Shown here: positions 26,144 to 35,262 of the stretch, one piece after another
Numbering within the stretch: the stretch's first letter is position 1
Layout of the letters: the number at the start of each line of letters is the position of its first letter
From: Hyphomonadaceae bacterium
GTDB lineage: Bacteria; Pseudomonadota; Alphaproteobacteria; Caulobacterales; Hyphomonadaceae
NCBI GenBank assembly: GCA_022844475.1
Contig: JALHLR010000028.1
Location: forward strand, 1-51,026
Length of the DNA stretch: 51,026 nucleotides
Direction: 5' to 3'
Notes under the pieces: generated by a model
Told to the model about the DNA's origin: nothing
The model's input: only the letters and a program-made list of their open reading frames with translations
Database searches by the model: none
Translations under genes and position numbers: made by a program

Positions 26144-27415
26144 ATGGGCTTCAGCCCCGGCATAGCAGCTATTCCACCGCCGACCGCCGCGCCCCTGCCG
26201 GTATGGCGCGCCCGCGCGCGATCGCTGCTGAGTTATTTTGGCAAGCTGGATGCACTGGTCCTGTTCGTCTGGGTAGCCTCAACCACTCTGCAACTCGACT
26301 GGATGCAGCCGCTTCGATATCTGGCCGCGGCCTACTTCGTCGGCAGCATGATCATCTTCGCACGCCAGACCATGCCCTCGGTCTCGAGGGCCTGGCCGAC
26401 GCTGTTGATCCCACTTTTCTGCATCGTTTCAGCGCTCTGGGCGCCGTCCGCCAGCGATGCGATCCGCAAGGGCCTTCTGTTCGCGCTTACCTCCATCGTC
26501 GCCATCTATGCGGCGACGCGCGTCTCGGGCCGTAACATCCTGCTGATCTTCATGGGCGTCGAGACGATCGCCGCGCTGATGACACTGCGCTCGCCGCAGA
26601 TCGTGGATGGCGCGTGGACGGGCATTTTCGGCCAGAAGAACTTTCTCGCCATGAACATGTTCATTCTCTATGTCTGCGCGCTTGCAGTCGCGCTCGACAA
26701 GGGATCATGGCGCTGGTTCCGGCTGACGGCCTTGTTGATCGCACCGGTAGCCCTCGCGCTTGTTGTCTTCGCCAAGTCAGGTACGACCACGATCATGGTC
26801 ATCGGCGCCACGGCCGCGCTGCTCGGTCACGCATTTTTCTGGCAACCTGCCAGCCGCATTCGCCACATGCGCTTCCTGCTGGTCCTGACAGGCGCAGCCT
26901 TTGCGATCATTCTCGCGCTTGTCCTGTTCGGCTTCATGCAGTTCGACGCACAAGCCAGCGTGCTCAACGCGCTCGGCAAGGACTCCACGCTGACCGGCCG
27001 CACCTATCTCTGGGAAACAGCACAGCGCGAGATGGCCGAGAACCCTTGGCTGGGCCGAGGCGCCGACGGCTTCTGGCGCTCCGAATATGGCGCCGCCAAC
27101 ACGATCCTGGAGTTCTTCCACTACGACCATTATGTGAAGTTCTCCTTCCACAATTCCTATCTCGAGAACGGTGTGGCCTTCGGATATCCGGGCTATTGGG
27201 CGACGGTGTTTCTGGCCGCATGGGCGCTGTGGCGGCCGGGGGTCAACTGGCTCAAGAACCAGAATACGGTGAACGCCGCCTTCCTGATCCTTGCCGCCAT
27301 GATCATCATCCGCTCCACGACCGAGATCGATCTGGCGCTTGAGTTCTCGGCTACCGCCACGCTGCTCTTCATGGGCGCGGTCCGACAGGACAGGGCCACG
27401 GGAGCAGTTACATGA
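26144..27415 (+). CDS. O-antigen ligase/ExoQ-like polysaccharide polymerase
   Basis: This 423-residue polytopic membrane protein has about 10-11 hydrophobic segments and a large periplasmic loop (residues about 275-350) holding DSTLTGRTYLWETAQREMAE, NPWLGRGADGFW and FHNSYLENGVAFGYPGY. These are the hallmark of the Wzy_C/WaaL family and fit ExoQ, the succinoglycan polymerase. It would join repeat units on the periplasmic side. The start at 26144 has GGGATCGG upstream; a frame 27 residues longer also exists. It overlaps the next gene by 4 bp (ATGA). Confidence 0.88.
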   Translation: MGFSPGIAAIPPPTAAPLPVWRARARSLLSYFGKLDALVLFVWVASTTLQLDWMQPLRYLAAAYFVGSMIIFARQTMPSVSRAWPTLLIPLFCIVSALWAPSASDAIRKGLLFALTSIVAIYAATRVSGRNILLIFMGVETIAALMTLRSPQIVDGAWTGIFGQKNFLAMNMFILYVCALAVALDKGSWRWFRLTALLIAPVALALVVFAKSGTTTIMVIGATAALLGHAFFWQPASRIRHMRFLLVLTGAAFAIILALVLFGFMQFDAQASVLNALGKDSTLTGRTYLWETAQREMAENPWLGRGADGFWRSEYGAANTILEFFHYDHYVKFSFHNSYLENGVAFGYPGYWATVFLAAWALWRPGVNWLKNQNTVNAAFLILAAMIIIRSTTEIDLALEFSATATLLFMGAVRQDRATGAVT

Positions 27416-28371
27416 CCCGGCCCGATGTCAGCGTCATCATCGCCGCGTGGAAAGTAGCGGACCTGGTGGAACGCGCAGTTCGTTCCGCACTGATGAGCCG
27501 GGGCGTTACGATCGAAGTCATCGTCGTGGACGACGCATCCCCCGATCGCACCTTCGCGGTCCTAAAGCAGCTTGCAGCGCATGACTCCCGGGTGATCATC
27601 GATCGGCTCGCGAGCAATGGCGGCCCTTCCGTCGCACGCAATCGCGCGATCGACCTGGCTTCCGGCAAATTCATCGCGATCCTGGACGCCGACGACGCGA
27701 TCGAGCCGGACAGGCTGTCACGGCTGGTCGCCCGCGCAGAACGACGCGCCGCCGATATCGTTGTCGACAACATGAAGGAAGTCGACGCGAGCGGCCGTCT
27801 GCTGTCCTCGGGGCTGTTTGTGAAGTCGCCTGCGTTCTCGACAGACCGCAATATCGATCTGGAGACTTGGATAACTTTCAATCAGCCGATGAAGGCTGGC
27901 GACTGCATTGGCTATCTCAAGCCGCTGATCCGAAGGGCGAGTCTCGACCGGTTTCGAGCAATTTATGATCCCGCGCTCCGTAACAGCGAGGACTACTATC
28001 TGGTGGCGGAACTGCTCGTGCAGGGTGCCCGCATGCTATACGTGTCCGAGCCCGGCTACCGCTACACACGCTCCCCGGCCTCGACATCACACCGACTGAA
28101 GTCTGAGCATACGCGCGCATGGCTGGACGCTGAAGCCCGCTACGTCCGGCGCTATGGCGCCGCGCTCACCGCCGGACAGCAGCAGGCGTTGGCGCGGCGG
28201 AGCCGTGCGCTTCGCCATGTCGACCAGCTGATTGCTGCAACCCAGGCGCTGAAGTCGCACCGCTTCGGCGAATTCCTGCGCCTGCTCGCGGCTGACCTTG
28301 AGTCGAGCGCCTATACGATCGTCAGCTTTGCGAAAGTCGCCAGTAGCAAGCTGCGGCGTCACGCTTCCTAG
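27412..28371 (+). CDS. Family 2 glycosyltransferase (ExoO-like)
   Basis: This 319-residue inverting glycosyltransferase has the GT-A nucleotide-binding fold. It shows VSVIIAAWKVADLVERAV at the start, VVDDASPD near residue 43, and the metal-binding DXD in ILDADDAIEPDRL near 88. An acidic catalytic candidate lies in NSEDYYLVAEL near 195. It would add a sugar to a lipid-linked repeat unit at the inner membrane. Similarity in length and text is to ExoO of succinoglycan synthesis. It is coupled to the polymerase gene upstream and converges with a glycan hydrolase gene in CTAG. Confidence 0.9.
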   Translation: MTRPDVSVIIAAWKVADLVERAVRSALMSRGVTIEVIVVDDASPDRTFAVLKQLAAHDSRVIIDRLASNGGPSVARNRAIDLASGKFIAILDADDAIEPDRLSRLVARAERRAADIVVDNMKEVDASGRLLSSGLFVKSPAFSTDRNIDLETWITFNQPMKAGDCIGYLKPLIRRASLDRFRAIYDPALRNSEDYYLVAELLVQGARMLYVSEPGYRYTRSPASTSHRLKSEHTRAWLDAEARYVRRYGAALTAGQQQALARRSRALRHVDQLIAATQALKSHRFGEFLRLLAADLESSAYTIVSFAKVASSKLRRHAS

Positions 28372-29186
28372 GGGACCGGCAACGCGAAGCTGTCGCTGCA
28401 TTGAGCCGCGGCGCGTCCAAGCGGCACATGCGAGATGCAACGGATGAAAGCGACCGTTGTGTCGAACTCCGCGTCTCCGACCCAATCCACGGACGTCCGG
28501 TTGGCGGCCCAGACACTGGCCATGACGCGGCCGGTCGTGGTCGGAATCTCTGTATCGGGCGCGGCGATCCGGTGAACCTGAACACCGTCGACAAACCATG
28601 TGATGGAATCGGGCAGCCACTCGAACGCGTAGAGGTGCTCCCCCTCAGATGTGTCGAACCTCAGGTCGATGTCCTTCGCTGTGCCCTTCCCGTGGCGAAA
28701 GGAGTTGACGTGAAGCCTTCCTGAGTCGCGCCCGACCAGTTCGACGTCTATTTCGTCGTGAGGGTCACCCATGTCCTCGCCGGTGTAGACGAAAAAGGCG
28801 GTCACGACGCCCTTCGCATTCGAGGCGCGAATGACGGCTTCGTACCGGCCGTAGCCGTAGAAGCCAACATACTGGAACTCGGCGCTGGAATGGGTCGAGA
28901 CAGGCGTCGGATCTCGCCTGGCCACAAGGCTCATCCCCTGTCGGCCAAATCCCACATTCTCGTCGCGATAGGAAACGCCCAGCCATTCTGCGTCGATGTC
29001 CAGGTCGACGAGCAGCTGGGTCTCCTCGTCGTGTCCCTTGCTGAAATCGACGAGGAAGGCGCCCTGCGCCGGCCGTCCGGAATTGACCGGCTTGGACCCG
29101 CGCTCCGGCGCCTCCGTCAGACCGGAAACGCTCGCTATCGTGAAGGCGGCAGCACTCGCTGCGGCCAATACACGCCCCCACGCCAT
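28368..29186 (-). CDS. Secreted family 16 glycoside hydrolase (ExoK-like)
   Basis: This 272-residue extracellular or periplasmic beta-glucanase has a signal peptide (residues 1 to about 22, MAWGRVLAAASAAAFTIASV) and the GH16 catalytic motif DEIDVE, in which the two glutamates serve as nucleophile and acid/base. Downstream WLPDSITWFVDGVQVHR and MASVWAA fit the concanavalin-like fold. ExoK of rhizobia trims succinoglycan. Its placement next to the ExoQ- and ExoO-like genes suggests the same role. The start at 29186 is chosen because it gives a clean signal peptide; a 29-residue longer frame does not. Confidence 0.9.
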   Translation of the reverse strand: MAWGRVLAAASAAAFTIASVSGLTEAPERGSKPVNSGRPAQGAFLVDFSKGHDEETQLLVDLDIDAEWLGVSYRDENVGFGRQGMSLVARRDPTPVSTHSSAEFQYVGFYGYGRYEAVIRASNAKGVVTAFFVYTGEDMGDPHDEIDVELVGRDSGRLHVNSFRHGKGTAKDIDLRFDTSEGEHLYAFEWLPDSITWFVDGVQVHRIAAPDTEIPTTTGRVMASVWAANRTSVDWVGDAEFDTTVAFIRCISHVPLGRAAAQCSDSFALPVP

Positions 29187-29378
29187 CGTCCGCCGTCCCC
29201 GACTGCGCCGGACCCGGGCGCAAGTTGTTGATAGACAAGCAGGAATGGTGCCGCAGCAAATGAGCGCGCGCATGCGCGAATGGCCTGACCGGATGGATTG
29301 CGCCCGGACGCCCGGTCGCTAAAGCTCAGGGCAGATCAGGGCGACGCCACGTGAGCGCAAGCCCGCCGGGAGGAGTGC

Positions 29379-31733
29379 ATGTCCAGTTTGAACCGCAAGC
29401 TTGCGGGCGGCGCGGTCGCGTCGGTTCTCGCCCTGACTCTGGCGTTTGCCTGCGCCCTGCCGCCCGGGACGGCTGGCGGGGGATCGTTTGCCGGCGCATC
29501 GAGCACGGCGGCTTATGACGCGACCGAGTGGATCTACTGGGGTGGCGACGCCGGCCAGACGCGTTATGCCCCGCTCAGCCAGATTAACCTGGATACGGTA
29601 GATCGGCTCAAGATTGCATGGCGCTGGACGGCGGACTCCTCGGGCGACGCATCGTCCTCCAACTACAAGTCGACACCCCTGCTCGACGATGGCGTTCTCT
29701 ACATGCCCTGGGTCAATCACGGCATGGCGGCGCTCGACGCCGGGACGGGCAAGACGCTCTGGACTTACGAACCCCAGCCTGCCGACATTGGCGGACGTGG
29801 CGCGTCACTCGCGGCGCGATCGCTGGCCTACTGGACCGACGGCGTCGACAAGCGCCTGTTCCACAATTCCTCCGACGGCCGACTGCTCGCGGTCGATGCG
29901 AAGACGGGCAAGGCAGCCGCCGGATTTGGCAGGAATGGAACGGTAAACCTGCGCGAAGGCGCGATCGAGGGCACGCCGGTAACCGATGTGAGTTCGGTCT
30001 CCCCGGCGCTTGTCGTCGGCGACATCGTTGTTGCGCAGATCATTGTCGGTGGCGGTCGCAACAAGGAAAGCGCGCCGGGGTATATCCGCGGATACGATGT
30101 CCGGACAGGCAAGGAGGTCTGGCGGTTCGATCCCATCGCAAAGCCGGGTCAGGCGGGCGCGGAGACCTGGCTGGAGGGAAGCAACCTGTATACGGGCGCC
30201 GGCGGCGCGTGGGCGATGATGAGCGCCGACCCGGAGACCGGTTATCTCTACATCCCGCATGAAACGCCGACGAACGAGTTCTATGGCGGGCAGCGCCCAG
30301 GCGACGGACTGTTCGGAGAATCCATCGTCTGCCTCGATGGAAAAACCGGCAAGCTGGTCTGGTACTATCAGATCGTGAAGCACGGCATCTGGGACTATGA
30401 CCTGCCCGCCGCGCCGATCCTGCATGATGTGAAAAAGGACGGCAAAGTCATCAAGGCCGTGACGGTACTGACAAAGCAGGGGCTGACCTTCGTGTTTGAC
30501 CGCAAGACCGGGGACCCGGTCTGGCCGATCGAGCAGCGGCAGGTCCCGAAATCCCCGATCCCCGGGGAGCGCGCGTCGCCGACCCAGCCCTTCCCCACCC
30601 TGCCGGAGCCCTTTCTGCGGCTAGGCTATAGCGAGGATGACCTGATCGACTTCACGCCTGCGCTTCGCGAGGAGGGCAAACAGCTCGCGTCGCAATATAC
30701 AAAGGGCGAGCTCTACACCGCACCGACCGAGATCACACCAACCAACAAGGGGACCTGGCTGTTCCCCGGCACGGGCGGCGGTCCGAACTGGAACGGAGCG
30801 TCATGGGATCCCGACACCGGCATGATGTACACGCCGCTGCGCCTGAAACCGCAGTTCGCTGGCCTCCGCAAGGGCGACCCGAAGACAACCAACATGCACT
30901 ACTACGGCGGCGGCGGCGGCGCTCCGATCTCCGGCCCGCAGGGGCTGCCGATCATGAAGCCGCCCTACTCGATCGTCGTCGCGACCGACATGAATTCGGG
31001 CAAGCACAAGTGGCGGATTCCGATCGGCGATGCCGATGACTCCGTGAAAAACCATCCGGCGTTGAAGGGGCTCAATCTCGACTTCAAGTCGATGGGCAAG
31101 TTCGATGTGCGCCCGGCGCCGCTTCTCACCAAGCAGCTGCTGTTCCTCGGCGAGTCCGGCAATATCGGTGGCGGCTCAGGCGGCCCGATGTTCCGCGCCT
31201 ATGACAAACGCGACGGCAAGGTTGTGTGGGAGGCGGAGATGCCAAGCCTCGTGACCGGCGCACCGATGACCTACGAGCTGAATGGTCGCCAGTATGTCGT
31301 CGTCGCCGTGTCGAAACGCGGCGCCCCGGCCGAGCTGGTGGCGCTGACGCTCGATGGCGCAAGCGAAGCCGGAGCGGCGCCGGCTGGCGGGGTTCCGCTG
31401 GCGGCCGCGCCGCCTTCGGTCCGCGCGGCGGCGCTGGCGGTGTCAGCAACGCCGGAGGAGCTGACGCTTGGCAAGACGATGTTCGACCAGGCCTGCTCGA
31501 TCTGCCATGGACCGAATGGGGCTGGCATTCCAGGTGGCAATGCGCCCCCGCTTGGCAACCGCACCGACTATCCGAACATCGCTCGCGTTATTGCGCAGGG
31601 CCAGGGCGAGATGCCGTCGCTGGCAGCGGCCCTGACCAATCAACAGATCGACGCCATCGCCAAGTATGTGGTGAAGACTCTGGGCCCGCAGCCCCGCCAG
31701 GCGGGCGCCCGGCCGCCGGGGAGCGAGGATTGA
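29379..31733 (+). CDS. PQQ-dependent dehydrogenase fused to a C-terminal cytochrome c
   Basis: This 784-residue periplasmic quinoprotein has a signal segment (residues 1 to about 32), an eight-bladed PQQ propeller (about 45-680) and a cytochrome c domain with CSICH near residue 707. Propeller features are WGGDAGQTRYAPLSQIN near 54, IWDYDLPAAPIL near 335 and repeated DAGTGKTLW-type blades. It oxidises an alcohol, sugar or acid and passes electrons through its own heme. The text is closer to the glucose/quinate dehydrogenase group than to methanol dehydrogenases, but it lacks their membrane domain. The substrate is unknown, and no pqq synthesis genes are nearby. Confidence 0.93.
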   Translation: MSSLNRKLAGGAVASVLALTLAFACALPPGTAGGGSFAGASSTAAYDATEWIYWGGDAGQTRYAPLSQINLDTVDRLKIAWRWTADSSGDASSSNYKSTPLLDDGVLYMPWVNHGMAALDAGTGKTLWTYEPQPADIGGRGASLAARSLAYWTDGVDKRLFHNSSDGRLLAVDAKTGKAAAGFGRNGTVNLREGAIEGTPVTDVSSVSPALVVGDIVVAQIIVGGGRNKESAPGYIRGYDVRTGKEVWRFDPIAKPGQAGAETWLEGSNLYTGAGGAWAMMSADPETGYLYIPHETPTNEFYGGQRPGDGLFGESIVCLDGKTGKLVWYYQIVKHGIWDYDLPAAPILHDVKKDGKVIKAVTVLTKQGLTFVFDRKTGDPVWPIEQRQVPKSPIPGERASPTQPFPTLPEPFLRLGYSEDDLIDFTPALREEGKQLASQYTKGELYTAPTEITPTNKGTWLFPGTGGGPNWNGASWDPDTGMMYTPLRLKPQFAGLRKGDPKTTNMHYYGGGGGAPISGPQGLPIMKPPYSIVVATDMNSGKHKWRIPIGDADDSVKNHPALKGLNLDFKSMGKFDVRPAPLLTKQLLFLGESGNIGGGSGGPMFRAYDKRDGKVVWEAEMPSLVTGAPMTYELNGRQYVVVAVSKRGAPAELVALTLDGASEAGAAPAGGVPLAAAPPSVRAAALAVSATPEELTLGKTMFDQACSICHGPNGAGIPGGNAPPLGNRTDYPNIARVIAQGQGEMPSLAAALTNQQIDAIAKYVVKTLGPQPRQAGARPPGSED

Positions 31734-31783
31734 GCCAGGAAGCACTAGCCAAAAGTGCTGGAAAGTCAGGCGTTCAACGCTGG

Positions 31784-31812
31784 TTGCCCTAACCGGGTGA
31801 GGCGCCTATAAG
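31784..31812 (+). promoter_or_regulatory. Promoter of the tRNA-Pro gene
   Basis: TTGCCC (31784-31789), a 17-bp spacer and TATAAG (31807-31812) make a good housekeeping promoter; the tRNA begins 17 bases further on. The GC-rich spacer end next to the -10 box fits a stable RNA promoter. Confidence 0.7.
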
Positions 31813-31828
31813 GGCGCTCCTGAATTGG

Positions 31829-31906
31829 CGGAGCGTGGCGCAGCCCGGTTAGCGCACTAGTCTGGGGGACTAGGGGTCGTGGGTTCGAATCCCGCCGCTC
31901 CGACCA
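31829..31906 (+). tRNA. tRNA-Pro (GGG)
   Basis: A full cloverleaf is visible. The acceptor stem CGGAGCG/CGCTCCG is followed by A and an encoded CCA. The anticodon stem CTAGT/ACTAG encloses the loop CTGGGGG, giving anticodon GGG. The T-arm GTGGG-TTCGAAT-CCCGC is standard. It reads CCC codons. Confidence 0.97.
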
Positions 31907-31939
31907 TTCAGCTTCGGCAGACCGGTCACCGGTTTATCA

Positions 31940-32015
31940 GGGCGGTTAGCTCAGCTGGCAGAGCGCCTGCTTTACACGCAGGATGTCGGCGGTTCGATCC
32001 CGTCACCGCCCACCA
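31940..32015 (+). tRNA. tRNA-Val (TAC)
   Basis: The acceptor stem GGGCGGT/ACCGCCC is followed by A and an encoded CCA. The anticodon stem CCTGC/GCAGG encloses TTTACAC, giving anticodon TAC. D-arm and T-arm (GGTTCGATCC) are normal. It follows tRNA-Pro by 33 bases and probably shares its transcript. Confidence 0.97.
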
Positions 32016-32059
32016 GCCTTCTTGCTTCGGATCGGCAAGCCAGCCTTTGTGAGAAGGCG

Positions 32060-32611
32060 TCACGCAGCGGTGCGGACGGCGTCGAGGCGCAGCTTCAGGT
32101 TTGTGAGATCCGCCAGCAGGGACTCGAGCCGGGACTTCGCGGATGAAGATGCCCGCCCCTCCTGCGCTTGGAAGTCGCCGCGTTCCACTGCGTCGCGCAC
32201 GGCATCCTGCAGGTCACGCACCGATGCGCCTGTGTCGGCTCCGACAGCAGCGTAGGCGTCCTCTTCGGCTTCGTCAGCCTGTGCAGCACCCGGCCCATCG
32301 CCCAGCACCTTGACGGCGCCGCGTATGGTGAGCCCCTGCACATGGAGCAAGGTCTGGAGCTGGCGAAGCAATTCCATGTCTTCCGCCCGATAGTAGCGGC
32401 GGCCGTCGGGACGCTTCATCGGTCGGAGGTTGTCGAACTTGGTCTCCCAGAAACGAAGAACATGCGTCTTGAGGCCAAGCTCCGTGGCAGCCTCGCCGAT
32501 CGTGCGGAAGGCTTCCGCGCTCTTCGCGAAGATCACCTCGGATTCAGCTTCCGCGCAGTCAGCCGCCGAATCCCGCCCTGAAGGCAGTTCGGCCTGCGAT
32601 GTGATGGACAT
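32060..32611 (-). CDS. MerR family transcriptional regulator
   Basis: This 183-residue regulator has a MerR winged helix at about residues 30-105: [26 protein letters not shown], then [20 protein letters not shown]. The C-terminal half is acidic and then a coiled coil, without obvious metal-binding cysteines. In alphaproteobacteria a gene of this type regularly follows ihfA; its target is not established. The ATG at 32611 overlaps the ihfA stop by one base (TGATG), so the frame extending 67 residues further upstream is not used. Confidence 0.92.
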   Translation of the reverse strand: MSITSQAELPSGRDSAADCAEAESEVIFAKSAEAFRTIGEAATELGLKTHVLRFWETKFDNLRPMKRPDGRRYYRAEDMELLRQLQTLLHVQGLTIRGAVKVLGDGPGAAQADEAEEDAYAAVGADTGASVRDLQDAVRDAVERGDFQAQEGRASSSAKSRLESLLADLTNLKLRLDAVRTAA

Positions 32612-32922
32612 CAGTCTCTCCGGGTCGTCATCGCTGCTTCGACCCTCTGCCGCAGCAGCGGAGAGGGCTTGAACGACACCACCCGTCTTGCAGAAATCGG
32701 AGCCTCTTCGCCGGTCTTGGGATTGCGACCGACGCGGGCTTTTTTCCGACGCACAACAAAATTGCCGAAACGCGCGAACTTCACATCCTCGTCGCGCTCG
32801 AGTTCGGAACACACAAGCTCGAGCACGCGCTCGAGGAAATTGCTGGAATCCTGCTTTGTCAGCCCGACCTTCTGCACAAGGCGGTCCACGATGTCTGCGC
32901 GTGTCAGCGTGTTCTCGGGCAC
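32611..32922 (-). CDS. ihfA: Integration host factor alpha subunit
   Basis: IhfA pairs with IhfB to bend DNA at specific sites. The 103 residues start at GTG 32922 ([17 protein letters not shown]), with CGGAG upstream. Core motifs are [20 protein letters not shown], in which the RNP motif intercalates in DNA, then [19 protein letters not shown]. The C-terminal helix is shortened as usual. It lies between fabH and merR on the same strand, the standard alphaproteobacterial order. Confidence 0.96.
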   Translation of the reverse strand: MPENTLTRADIVDRLVQKVGLTKQDSSNFLERVLELVCSELERDEDVKFARFGNFVVRRKKARVGRNPKTGEEAPISARRVVSFKPSPLLRQRVEAAMTTRRD

Positions 32923-33059
32923 TGCGGCTACTCCGATCTGGATGCAGAGCCTAGCGGCGGGAATCCAGGATGTTAAGGGCCAGATTCGCAAATACCGAAC
33001 AATTTCATCTGTTTACAGGTTGTTAGGCAATGGAGCGCGGGACACTCGATTTCGCCCGA

Positions 33060-34034
33060 TCAAACGCGGATAAGCGCCGACCCCCATGCGAGACCACCGC
33101 CGATGGCCTCGATCAACACCAGGTCGCCCTGCTTTACCCTGCCATCCTCGGTGGCGGCGGCCAGAGCGAGCGGCACCGAAGCAGCCGAGGTGTTGCCATG
33201 CTCGGCCACGGTCGAGACGACCTTTTGCTCGTCCAGGCCGAGCCTCTCGGCGACAGCGGAAAGGATGCGCTGGTTGGCCTGATGCGGCACGAACCAGTCG
33301 ATATCACTGATCTGCAGCCCGGCCTGGTCCACGGCGGCGCGGACGCTGTCGGAAATCTTGCCAACGGCGTGTTTGAACACCTGGTTGCCAACCATGCGGA
33401 GGTGGCCGACGGTCTGCGTCGTCGATGGGCCGCCATCAACATAGAGCAGGTCCTTGAAGCGACCGTCTGTGCGCAGGTGGATGCCCTTCACGCCGCGGTC
33501 ACCGGCCTGCGCCTTTGGCTGGCGTTCAAGGACCACGGCCCCGGCGCCATCGCCGAAAAGCACGCAGGTCGAGCGGTCCGACCAGTCGAGGATGCGCGAG
33601 AATGTCTCTGCGCCAATCACAAGGGCGCGTTCGAACTGGCTGCGCACGAGGAAGTTGTCGGCGGTAGCGATGGCGAACACGAAGCCCGAGCAGACCGCCT
33701 GCAGGTCAAAGCCTGCGCCACGTGTGATGCCGAGCTTCTGCTGGATGACCGTTGCGGTCGACGGAAAGGTGTAATCCGGCGTCGCCGTGGCCACGACGAT
33801 CAAGTCGATGTCGTCGGGCGACAGTCCTGCCGCATCCAGCGCCTTGCGCGCGGCGGCGACGCCGAGGTCGGATGTCGTCTCGCCATCGGCTGCGATGTGG
33901 CGCTTCCGGATGCCCGTACGCGCCGCAATCCACTCGTCAGTCGTATCGACCATCTTCGCGAGGTCGTCGTTGGTCAGCACCTTGCTGGGAAGGTGCCCCC
34001 CAACGCCACGCAAAACTGATACGAACTCGGTCAC
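33060..34034 (-). CDS. fabH: 3-oxoacyl-ACP synthase III
   Basis: FabH condenses acetyl-CoA or another acyl-CoA starter with malonyl-ACP to begin fatty acid synthesis. The 324 residues hold the catalytic triad: Cys115 in LQAVCSGF, His in VPHQANQRI near 250 and Asn in [11 protein letters not shown] near 280. The glycine-rich end [15 protein letters not shown] is typical. It starts with GTG at 34034, preceded by AGGAC, only 12 bp after plsX, so the two are co-transcribed. Confidence 0.96.
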   Translation of the reverse strand: MTEFVSVLRGVGGHLPSKVLTNDDLAKMVDTTDEWIAARTGIRKRHIAADGETTSDLGVAAARKALDAAGLSPDDIDLIVVATATPDYTFPSTATVIQQKLGITRGAGFDLQAVCSGFVFAIATADNFLVRSQFERALVIGAETFSRILDWSDRSTCVLFGDGAGAVVLERQPKAQAGDRGVKGIHLRTDGRFKDLLYVDGGPSTTQTVGHLRMVGNQVFKHAVGKISDSVRAAVDQAGLQISDIDWFVPHQANQRILSAVAERLGLDEQKVVSTVAEHGNTSAASVPLALAAATEDGRVKQGDLVLIEAIGGGLAWGSALIRV

Positions 34035-34046
34035 GTGGATGTCCTG

Positions 34047-35102
34047 TTACTGCGCGGCCTGCTCGGCCGGAGTGGGCCGTGGCGACGCCGGCGCGAGGCG
34101 GCGCAGGTTCTCCTCCACCTCCGTGCGGAAGCCGCTTTCACCCATGCCCGCAGCGACTTTGATCGCCTGCGCGAATCCTACCGCGTCTGTGCCGCCATGG
34201 CTTTTTACCACGACCCCGTTCAAGCCAAGGAACACGGCGCCATTTACCTTGCGCGGATCCATTTTGCTCCGGAACTGTTTCAGCGCCGGCATCGCCAGCG
34301 CGGCGCCCAGCATTGCCAACGGTCCGGACTTCAAAGCGTCCTTCAGCATGTCCGAGATCATCTTCGCGATGCCCTCAGCAGTCTTCAGCGCGATGTTCCC
34401 GGTAAAGCCATCGGTGACGATCACGTCGATGTCTGCCGAGCCGATCTTGTCGGCTTCGATAAAGCCTCGGAAGTCGATCGGCAGATTCGAGGTGCGCAGC
34501 AGGCGGGCGGCCTCGCGGATCGACTCGTGACCTTTGAGTTCTTCCTCGCCGATGTTCAGCAGAGCGACCTTTGGATTCTGGACGCCGTTAACCGCCCGCG
34601 CGAAAGCCACGCCCATGATCGCGAACTCGACAAGCTGTTCGGCATCCGCGGCGATGTCGGCGCCGAGGTCGAGCATTGCGGTTACGCCCTTGCGGGTCGG
34701 CCAGCTGGCAACGAGCGCAGGGCGGTGAACCCCTTCCACCTTGCGCAGGATGAACATCGACAACGCCATCAGCGCGCCCGTGTTGCCGGCAGAGACAGCA
34801 GCAATCGCCTCCCCGCTTTTCACGGACTCGATGGCGTTCCACATGGACGTGCCCTTGCCCTGCCGAAGCATCTGGCTGGGCTTGGCGTCCATCGCCACGC
34901 TCTTTTCGGTATGGCGGATGGTGACGCGCGGGGCCGCAGTCGGCGCCTTTTCAAGCAACTGCTTAAGCTGGGCTTCGTCGCCGTGGATCAGGAAGCGAAG
35001 ATCGGGATGTGAGTGCGCAAAGTGCTCCAGCCCCTCGACAACGATCCGGGGCGCGTGATCGCCGCCCATCCCGTCGATGGATATGAACTTCACGTCAGCC
35101 AT
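34047..35102 (-). CDS. plsX: Phosphate acyltransferase PlsX
   Basis: PlsX converts acyl-ACP to acyl-phosphate for phospholipid synthesis, at the membrane surface. The 351 residues begin MADVKFISIDGMGGDHAP, the family signature. Other typical parts are SAGNTGALMALS near 105, NIGEEELKGHES near 187 and DVIVTDGFTGNIALKTAEG near 225. The ATG at 35102 is preferred over an upstream frame that adds 19 residues of unlikely sequence. It is the first gene of plsX-fabH-ihfA-merR. Confidence 0.96.
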   Translation of the reverse strand: MADVKFISIDGMGGDHAPRIVVEGLEHFAHSHPDLRFLIHGDEAQLKQLLEKAPTAAPRVTIRHTEKSVAMDAKPSQMLRQGKGTSMWNAIESVKSGEAIAAVSAGNTGALMALSMFILRKVEGVHRPALVASWPTRKGVTAMLDLGADIAADAEQLVEFAIMGVAFARAVNGVQNPKVALLNIGEEELKGHESIREAARLLRTSNLPIDFRGFIEADKIGSADIDVIVTDGFTGNIALKTAEGIAKMISDMLKDALKSGPLAMLGAALAMPALKQFRSKMDPRKVNGAVFLGLNGVVVKSHGGTDAVGFAQAIKVAAGMGESGFRTEVEENLRRLAPASPRPTPAEQAAQ

Positions 35103-35234
35103 GTCCGCCGGGGCGCTCCAACATGGCGGATGCGGCCGGAATCGGCCCAAGCCAACCATGACTCGTTGGGTCTAATACCACGAGCCGGGGGAGGTAACAG
35201 GCCCTGTCGAACGCGTCGCTGCGACATCGTCCAC

Positions 35235-35262
35235 TGCCCTGATTTTGGATGGAATCAGGGCA
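35235..35262 (-). terminator. Perfect 10-bp hairpin at the end of the chaperone gene
   Basis: TGCCCTGATT (35235-35244) pairs perfectly with AATCAGGGCA (35253-35262) around an 8-nt loop. The stem includes the chaperone stop codon at 35255-35257. No long T tract follows, so termination may need Rho or the structure may protect the mRNA end. Confidence 0.5.

Noticed and set aside
33030..34019. 329-residue plus-strand open frame opposite fabH
   Set aside because: Antisense shadow of a strongly supported gene; no motif or ribosome binding site.
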